From Bacteroides sp. CAG:1076 (GTDB lineage Bacteria; Bacteroidota; Bacteroidia; Bacteroidales; Bacteroidaceae): a DNA stretch of 21,409 nucleotides. Every line of letters begins with the position of its first letter. Positions within the stretch are counted from its first letter, which is position 1. Shown here one piece after another: positions 17,092 to 21,409 of this stretch. Position numbers and translations under genes: made by a program. The notes under the pieces are model-generated. The model ran no database searches. It was not told the origin of the DNA and saw nothing but the letters and a program-made list of their open reading frames with translations. The DNA is taken from positions 1 to 21,409 of the forward strand of contig HF993154.1 of the NCBI GenBank assembly GCA_000436795.1. Direction: 5' to 3'.

Positions 17092-18486
17092 ATGAAACTG
17101 AAGAATTATTTATTGGCTGGAACAGCCTTGGTTACACTGTCTTTCATGGCAGCTTGTTCGGAAGACGATACCGTTTCGAATGGAAATGACACAGAAACCC
17201 CGGAAGGAAACGGCAACGAAAGTAATGACGATGTCATTGTCTGGCCTGCTGATACAGTCGTAACGCTAACCAATCACTATACAGTTCCCGAAGGCAAGAG
17301 CCTTATCATCAAAGAAGGAGCACAGATTATCGTAAGCACAGACGGAGTTGGTGCCAACCATGCTCCTGTTGAATTCACAGTAAACGGTAACCTTTATTGC
17401 GAAGGAACAGCCGAAAAACCGATTTTATTCTCTGTTCCACAAGATGAACGTACAGAAGCAAATGCCCTGGCCGGATTGTGGGGAGGTATCGTAGCTACTT
17501 CAACCTGTGCGGAAATGCTGATAGACCATACCATTATTGAATATACAGGTGGTCAGGTTATCAGTGGCTCTCCTGCTGCCAATGCAAATATCTATACAGC
17601 CGGTGACGATGCTTATCCGCAAATTACAACAGACAATATCAACGGTCACTATGTCATTACAAATTCTATTCTGCGTAACGGCTGGTCGGATGGTATCTAC
17701 CTGATGGGAGGTAACGCCATCATTGCTAACAATATTTTCGCAGCCAACGGATATGATGGTGCCGAAGCAGTAAATGTTAAAGCAGGTTGTGTAGTCGATG
17801 TCGCAGGAAACGTAATGTTCAGCCCGAATACCAACGGCTTGAAGCTGTCAAGTTCTGGTCAGAGTGAAGACCGCAATATGGCAAAGATTCAGGCTTATAA
17901 CAATACAATCATCAATGCCGGATGGCGCCGTGACGGAGAAAAAGGCGGATGTGTCTACGCAGAAAAGAATGCATTGGTCAATGTATTCAACAACTTGATG
18001 GTAAACTGTAAGTTCAGAGCCATGACTCCTAACTATGATCAGCCAAACAATCCGGATGAAGGATATTGCAGCCAGTCGGTTATCGACTATAATTACTATG
18101 CTTCAGGAACTCAGAAAAGTGATATTGTATTCGAAGACGAATCGGGTGTAGCTTACTCATGGGAAGGATATGCTTACAAGCACAAGAACTATTATGAAGG
18201 TGTAGTAGATGCACACAGCATTATTACCAAGAGCGAAGCAGAATGTGCAGTCAATGATCCGAAATTTGTCAACTTCCCTATCAACGATGTAGCGCTGACC
18301 GATTATATCTATCAGGATGCATGGGACTTCCATGTACAAGCTGATTCTCCAGTCCTGACAGGTGCTTACGATGGAAACGATGAAGCAATGGCTCCTTATT
18401 TCGGAACAGAAGGTTTGAAAGTCAACGGACAGACTTATACTTCTCCTGCTGTTGAAGCTCGTTATGGTGCTTACGGAACGAAATAA
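17092..18486 (+). CDS. Surface lipoprotein with right-handed parallel beta-helix
   Basis: This lipoprotein (464 aa) has the lipobox MAAC (Cys22) followed by SEDD and an Asn/Asp/Glu/Gly-rich linker to about residue 50, typical of proteins shown on the Bacteroides cell surface. From about 60 onward it shows short beta-strand turns of parallel beta-helix type: GKSLIIKEGAQIIV, FTVNGNLYCEGTAEKPILF, ITNSILRNGWSDGIYLMGGN, IIANNIFAANGYDGAE, AYNNTIINAG, VNVFNNLMVN. The C-terminal ~100 residues are non-repetitive and end VEARYGAYGTK. No polysaccharide-lyase catalytic residues stand out. It follows the TonB receptor in the position often taken by SusD-type binding lipoproteins, so a substrate-capture role is plausible but unproven. 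A terminator follows at 18523. Confidence 0.7.
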   Translation: MKLKNYLLAGTALVTLSFMAACSEDDTVSNGNDTETPEGNGNESNDDVIVWPADTVVTLTNHYTVPEGKSLIIKEGAQIIVSTDGVGANHAPVEFTVNGNLYCEGTAEKPILFSVPQDERTEANALAGLWGGIVATSTCAEMLIDHTIIEYTGGQVISGSPAANANIYTAGDDAYPQITTDNINGHYVITNSILRNGWSDGIYLMGGNAIIANNIFAANGYDGAEAVNVKAGCVVDVAGNVMFSPNTNGLKLSSSGQSEDRNMAKIQAYNNTIINAGWRRDGEKGGCVYAEKNALVNVFNNLMVNCKFRAMTPNYDQPNNPDEGYCSQSVIDYNYYASGTQKSDIVFEDESGVAYSWEGYAYKHKNYYEGVVDAHSIITKSEAECAVNDPKFVNFPINDVALTDYIYQDAWDFHVQADSPVLTGAYDGNDEAMAPYFGTEGLKVNGQTYTSPAVEARYGAYGTK

Positions 18487-18522
18487 TCATTTCTAATTTA
18501 TAAATTAAACTTTGTCAAATAA

Positions 18523-18565
18523 GAAAGGTTCGGGGCTATTCCAAAGTTTCGGACCTTTTCTTTTC
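18523..18565 (+). terminator. Terminator after the TonB receptor/beta-helix pair
   Basis: gaaaggttcgg (18523-18533) pairs with 18549-18560 (tcggaccttttc), with one bulged T and two G-T pairs. A T-rich stretch (ttttct) follows. It lies 36 nt after the beta-helix gene and probably separates it from the metallophosphoesterase. Confidence 0.6.
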
Positions 18566-18652
18566 TAAAAAAAATCATCTTTTAGGATGCATAATTCATA
18601 TTTTTTTCAGAATCTGCATCGAACTTTGCATGGTATAAAAAAACAACTTATT

Positions 18653-19597
18653 ATGACTTCAATTAAGAAAACATTTATCACACTGTGTGTGGCTCTTGCC
18701 GCTATAAGCGGATTTGCTCAAAATGCAACAGAATGGAAAAAGCTGGAAAAGCCTGTCAATTTTATCCTGGCCAACGACTTGGGACGAAATGGTTACTATG
18801 ACCAGAAACCGATAGCCGAACTGATGGGCAAAATGGCAGAAAATGTCGACATCGAATTTGTGGTAGCTGCCGGCGATGTTCACCACTTTGAAGGTGTCCG
18901 CAGCGTAAACGATCCGTTATGGATGACGAACTACGAGCTTATCTACAGCCATCCGGACCTGATGATTCCCTGGTATCCTGTATTGGGCAACCATGAATAT
19001 CGTGGTAACACACAAGCTGTCATCGACTACAGCAATGTCAGTGCACGCTGGAGAATGCCCGACCGCTACTATACACGCGTAGAGGAAAATGATGGCGTGA
19101 CAGTCCGCCTGGTCATGGTAGATACAGCACCCTTGCTGGATAAGTACCGCAAAGATACGGAAAAATATCCCGATGCCTGCAAACAGGACATGAACAAGGA
19201 ACTGGCATGGATAGACTCAGTGCTTACAACGGCCAAGGAAGACTGGGTACTGGTAGTGGGCCATCACCCTATTTATGCAGATACAGACAAAAGTACATCC
19301 GAACGTACCGACTTGCAGAAACGTCTGGACACAGTGCTCCGCAAGCATAAAAATGTAGATATGTACTTATGCGGACACATACATAACTTCCAGCATGTCC
19401 GCCAGCCGAACAGTTCTATCGACTATGTTGTAAACACTTCCGGTTCACTGGGCCGTGAGGTTAAACCAATCGACGGTACAAAGTTCTGTAGCAGTGAAAC
19501 CGGATTCTCACTGATAACAGCCGACAAGAAGGTACTGAACCTGCACATGATAAACAAAGACGGTAAAGTACTCTATACAGTCACAAGAAATAAATAG
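18653..19597 (+). CDS. Secreted metallophosphoesterase, purple-acid-phosphatase-like
   Basis: This is a calcineurin-like metallophosphoesterase of 314 aa, closest in layout to the TRAP/ACP5-type acid phosphatases. A Sec signal peptide ends near GFAQ (residue 23). The metal motifs are in order: NDLG (Asp42), GDVHHF (Asp75), GNHEYRGN (Asn113-His114), VVGHHP (His204/205) and CGHIHNFQH (His242, His244). The Tyr that binds iron in purple acid phosphatases (GDxxY) is replaced by His78 here. The frame is open back to 18587, but the ATG at 18653 puts the signal peptide directly at the N-terminus and is the better start. It lies after a terminator with only a weak -7-like GAACTTTG (18621-18628), so its promoter is unclear. 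It probably releases phosphate from phosphoesters in the periplasm or outside the cell; the substrate is unknown. Confidence 0.8.
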   Translation: MTSIKKTFITLCVALAAISGFAQNATEWKKLEKPVNFILANDLGRNGYYDQKPIAELMGKMAENVDIEFVVAAGDVHHFEGVRSVNDPLWMTNYELIYSHPDLMIPWYPVLGNHEYRGNTQAVIDYSNVSARWRMPDRYYTRVEENDGVTVRLVMVDTAPLLDKYRKDTEKYPDACKQDMNKELAWIDSVLTTAKEDWVLVVGHHPIYADTDKSTSERTDLQKRLDTVLRKHKNVDMYLCGHIHNFQHVRQPNSSIDYVVNTSGSLGREVKPIDGTKFCSSETGFSLITADKKVLNLHMINKDGKVLYTVTRNK

Positions 19598-19730
19598 GCA
19601 GACGCTAGAAGCAGAAGCGGAAATTCATAATTAATATTAAAACCACAACAAAGAAAAACCCTTTTCAAGCCATCTTTTGTTCCATCTTCATAAAGGCAAC
19701 ATAACTTATACATACCAAGGAACAGTTTTA

Positions 19731-21409
19731 ATGATGAATAGGGTTTTACGCTTAACTGCTTTTCTAAAAATCTGCTTGCTGAGTTTTTGCATTGCTTCGT
19801 GTAACAGAAATTTTCCAGAAAACGAAGCAATGCAAACTTCCGGCAGTCAGGTAGAATGGAATATATCGCTACAAGGCTCACGAGCCGTTATACATACTGA
19901 TGGCAGCGGCCATTTCGAAGAAGGTGACACCATACTGGTATACGCACAAGATATCACCAGCGGACATTCTCAACACTATACACTGCATCTGGAAAACGGG
20001 ACATGGAAACCCGATATATACTGGAAAGAGTTGGGAGAGCAGGTGGAGTTCACAGCATGGCACGTTGCTTCCATGCATCGGCTTTATGAGGCAAGCCAGA
20101 TTTCATCCAATTATGTTCATACACTCGAAGCTGACCAGCAGGAAGAAGGTTACCGCCATTCCGATTTACTGGTTGCAAAAACCCGTGCCCAATCGGGAGA
20201 AAAAGTACAACTGAATTTTACTCATGCGCTAAACCGGCTGCACATCGTACTGGAAAGTAAGGATGATTCCTATCCAGCGGAACAATTACAGCAAGCCGAA
20301 ATTCAGATACATGCTCCTCGCCTGTTACCATTCGACTTATCAGACGGCACGCTGAATGCCCCGTCCGACTATCAGTGGATTACACCTGCCCAGCAAGCGG
20401 ACAATGCAAGATGGACGGCATTGCTATGTCCACAGGCGACAAATGAGTTGCGTCCGGAAGGCTGGATACGCATCCGCATAGCAGGAAAAGAAACAATTGT
20501 ACCGGTACCCGAAACACTGGAAGTAAAGCCTTTTGAGGCTTTGGAAGCTGGTAAAGAAATAACTTACCGTATCAATGTACAAAAGGGAGGTACAACCGAC
20601 AACTTTGCCGGAAAGACTCAATGGATATATGGGATAAAAGAGCCTGCTCCCGAACAATGGAACATAGACCATACGCAACTGAAATGGGTAAAAGACTGCG
20701 GATGGTTCGACTGCAACAAAATCGATCCATCAGACGTAACAGCCGGAGGCGACGGACTGATGTGCTGGGCTGCCGCAACATCCAACCTGATTCACTGGTG
20801 GCTGCAACAGAACCGTGAAACAGAAGCTGTCAAGGCATACAAGGGACCACGGGCTATGCCGGTCGATATGCTGCATAGTGAGATTTTCCAACTATACAAG
20901 AATCATTTCCCCAATCAGGGAAACTATCCGCTAAAGGCTATAAACTGGTTCTTCAACGGGGTATTTCACAACCGGATATATGATACTGATCCTACAGATC
21001 CGGCAGCAGGATTTTTCCGCGAACAATTGGGAACTCATTCACTGGGCAAAGAATATGTAGGAAACGACCTGACACGCGAAGGTTTCAACGCAATTATAAA
21101 GCAGGCGTTATCATCGCAACAAGGTATCTTGTTCATCATTAATTTAGGGAAAAGATGGTCGACACACGCTGTTACGCTATGGGGAGTCACCTTTGACGAT
21201 GCAGGATTCGTTGATACATTATATATGGTGGACAATAACGACGGACGTTACGATACACAAGGTACTATCCGGGTTATCAAGGTGCAATACCTGCCCTACT
21301 CTGATTCGAACCCGCAACTTTATCCTTATATCCCCAACAGTCTTGGTGATTTCACTATCCGTATAGAATCACTCTGTACACTCAGTCTGGGAAAAGAATG
21401 GATAAAATA
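19731..21409 (+). CDS. Fimbrillin-like / IdeS-Mac cysteine endopeptidase fusion lipoprotein (3' end outside window)
   Basis: The frame opens at ATG 19731 (or 19734) and runs without a stop to the window edge, giving at least 559 codons. The signal ends in the lipobox IASC (Cys24). Residues about 40-310 look like a fimbrillin-like (Mfa_like_1) domain: SLQGSRAVI near the start, FEEGDTILVYAQD, VEFTAWHV, HSDLLVAK, LNFTHALNRLHIVL, ALLCPQATNELR, then EITYRINVQKGG. Residues about 320-520 match the IdeS/Mac IgG endopeptidase family: WFDCNKID with Lys330 (oxyanion Lys), GLMCWAAATSNLIHWWLQQN with nucleophile Cys345, WSTHAVTLWGV with His479, and MVDNNDG with Asp501 and Asp504. IdeS enzymes of streptococci cut the IgG hinge. 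The target here is unknown, but a surface protease acting on immunoglobulin or another host protein is a fair hypothesis. The 133-nt gap before it shows no clear promoter. Confidence 0.85.
   Translation, partial: MMNRVLRLTAFLKICLLSFCIASCNRNFPENEAMQTSGSQVEWNISLQGSRAVIHTDGSGHFEEGDTILVYAQDITSGHSQHYTLHLENGTWKPDIYWKELGEQVEFTAWHVASMHRLYEASQISSNYVHTLEADQQEEGYRHSDLLVAKTRAQSGEKVQLNFTHALNRLHIVLESKDDSYPAEQLQQAEIQIHAPRLLPFDLSDGTLNAPSDYQWITPAQQADNARWTALLCPQATNELRPEGWIRIRIAGKETIVPVPETLEVKPFEALEAGKEITYRINVQKGGTTDNFAGKTQWIYGIKEPAPEQWNIDHTQLKWVKDCGWFDCNKIDPSDVTAGGDGLMCWAAATSNLIHWWLQQNRETEAVKAYKGPRAMPVDMLHSEIFQLYKNHFPNQGNYPLKAINWFFNGVFHNRIYDTDPTDPAAGFFREQLGTHSLGKEYVGNDLTREGFNAIIKQALSSQQGILFIINLGKRWSTHAVTLWGVTFDDAGFVDTLYMVDNNDGRYDTQGTIRVIKVQYLPYSDSNPQLYPYIPNSLGDFTIRIESLCTLSLGKEWIK

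Noticed and set aside
14394..18486. Idea that the TonB receptor and following lipoprotein are a SusC/SusD pair
   Set aside because: The lipoprotein shows beta-helix turns and no SusD-like helical TPR pattern, and the receptor lacks the longer SusC-type layout of about 1000 residues.
18586..18628. gatgca / tgcatc inverted pair before the metallophosphoesterase
   Set aside because: The 6-bp arms are 23 nt apart in an AT-rich leader. This is expected by chance often enough that I do not call an operator.

Overview
The window looks like chromosomal DNA from a gut-type member of the Bacteroidales, most likely Bacteroides or a close relative. The evidence is a fimbrillin-type (type V) pilus operon, a Bacteroidetes TonB-dependent receptor with a carboxypeptidase-regulatory-like N-terminal domain, many lipoproteins with the S-C or A-C lipobox usual in this group, and promoter candidates of the Bacteroides primary-sigma type (TAnnTTTG). 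All recognised genes are on the + strand. I saw no tRNA, rRNA, CRISPR array or insertion sequence.

Region 1 (about 1-8400) is a fimbrial operon: a major pilin of the Mfa1/FimA type, a FimB/Mfa2-type outer-membrane anchor, and two very large lipoproteins that look like tip or accessory adhesins. The large proteins begin with fimbrillin-like domains and end in modules resembling carbohydrate-binding (CBM26-like) domains. The second also has a Fibrobacter-succinogenes-major-paralogous (FSMP, lectin/FGE-like) domain. A long stem-loop separates the pilin from the anchor gene and could set the stoichiometry. A strong terminator closes the operon at 8477-8513.

Region 2 (about 8640-12690) is a four-gene redox operon: a membrane polyferredoxin that looks like a NapH-NapG fusion, an Fe-S aldo/keto reductase with a twin-arginine/lipoprotein leader, a DUF1893 (deaminase-fold) protein and an ECF-transporter S-component-like membrane protein. 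It ends in a perfect 15-bp hairpin.

Region 3 (about 12750-19600) suggests phosphoester use: a secreted histidine phosphatase of the MINPP/phytase clade, then a TonB-dependent receptor, a surface beta-helix lipoprotein in the place where SusD would normally be, and a secreted purple-acid-phosphatase-like metallophosphoesterase. Two terminators split this region into three transcription units, so joint function is inferred from proximity.

Region 4 (19731 to the end) is the most striking. It is a lipoprotein gene, running off the window, that joins an N-terminal fimbrillin-like domain to a C-terminal IdeS/Mac-type (IgG endopeptidase family) cysteine protease domain with a visible Lys/Cys/His/Asp set. 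The pilin, both tip candidates and this protease share an arginine shortly after the first mature beta-strand, which fits the Arg-specific maturation known for type V pilins. The FimB-like anchor lacks it. All functional assignments come from reading motifs and need homology or structure checks.
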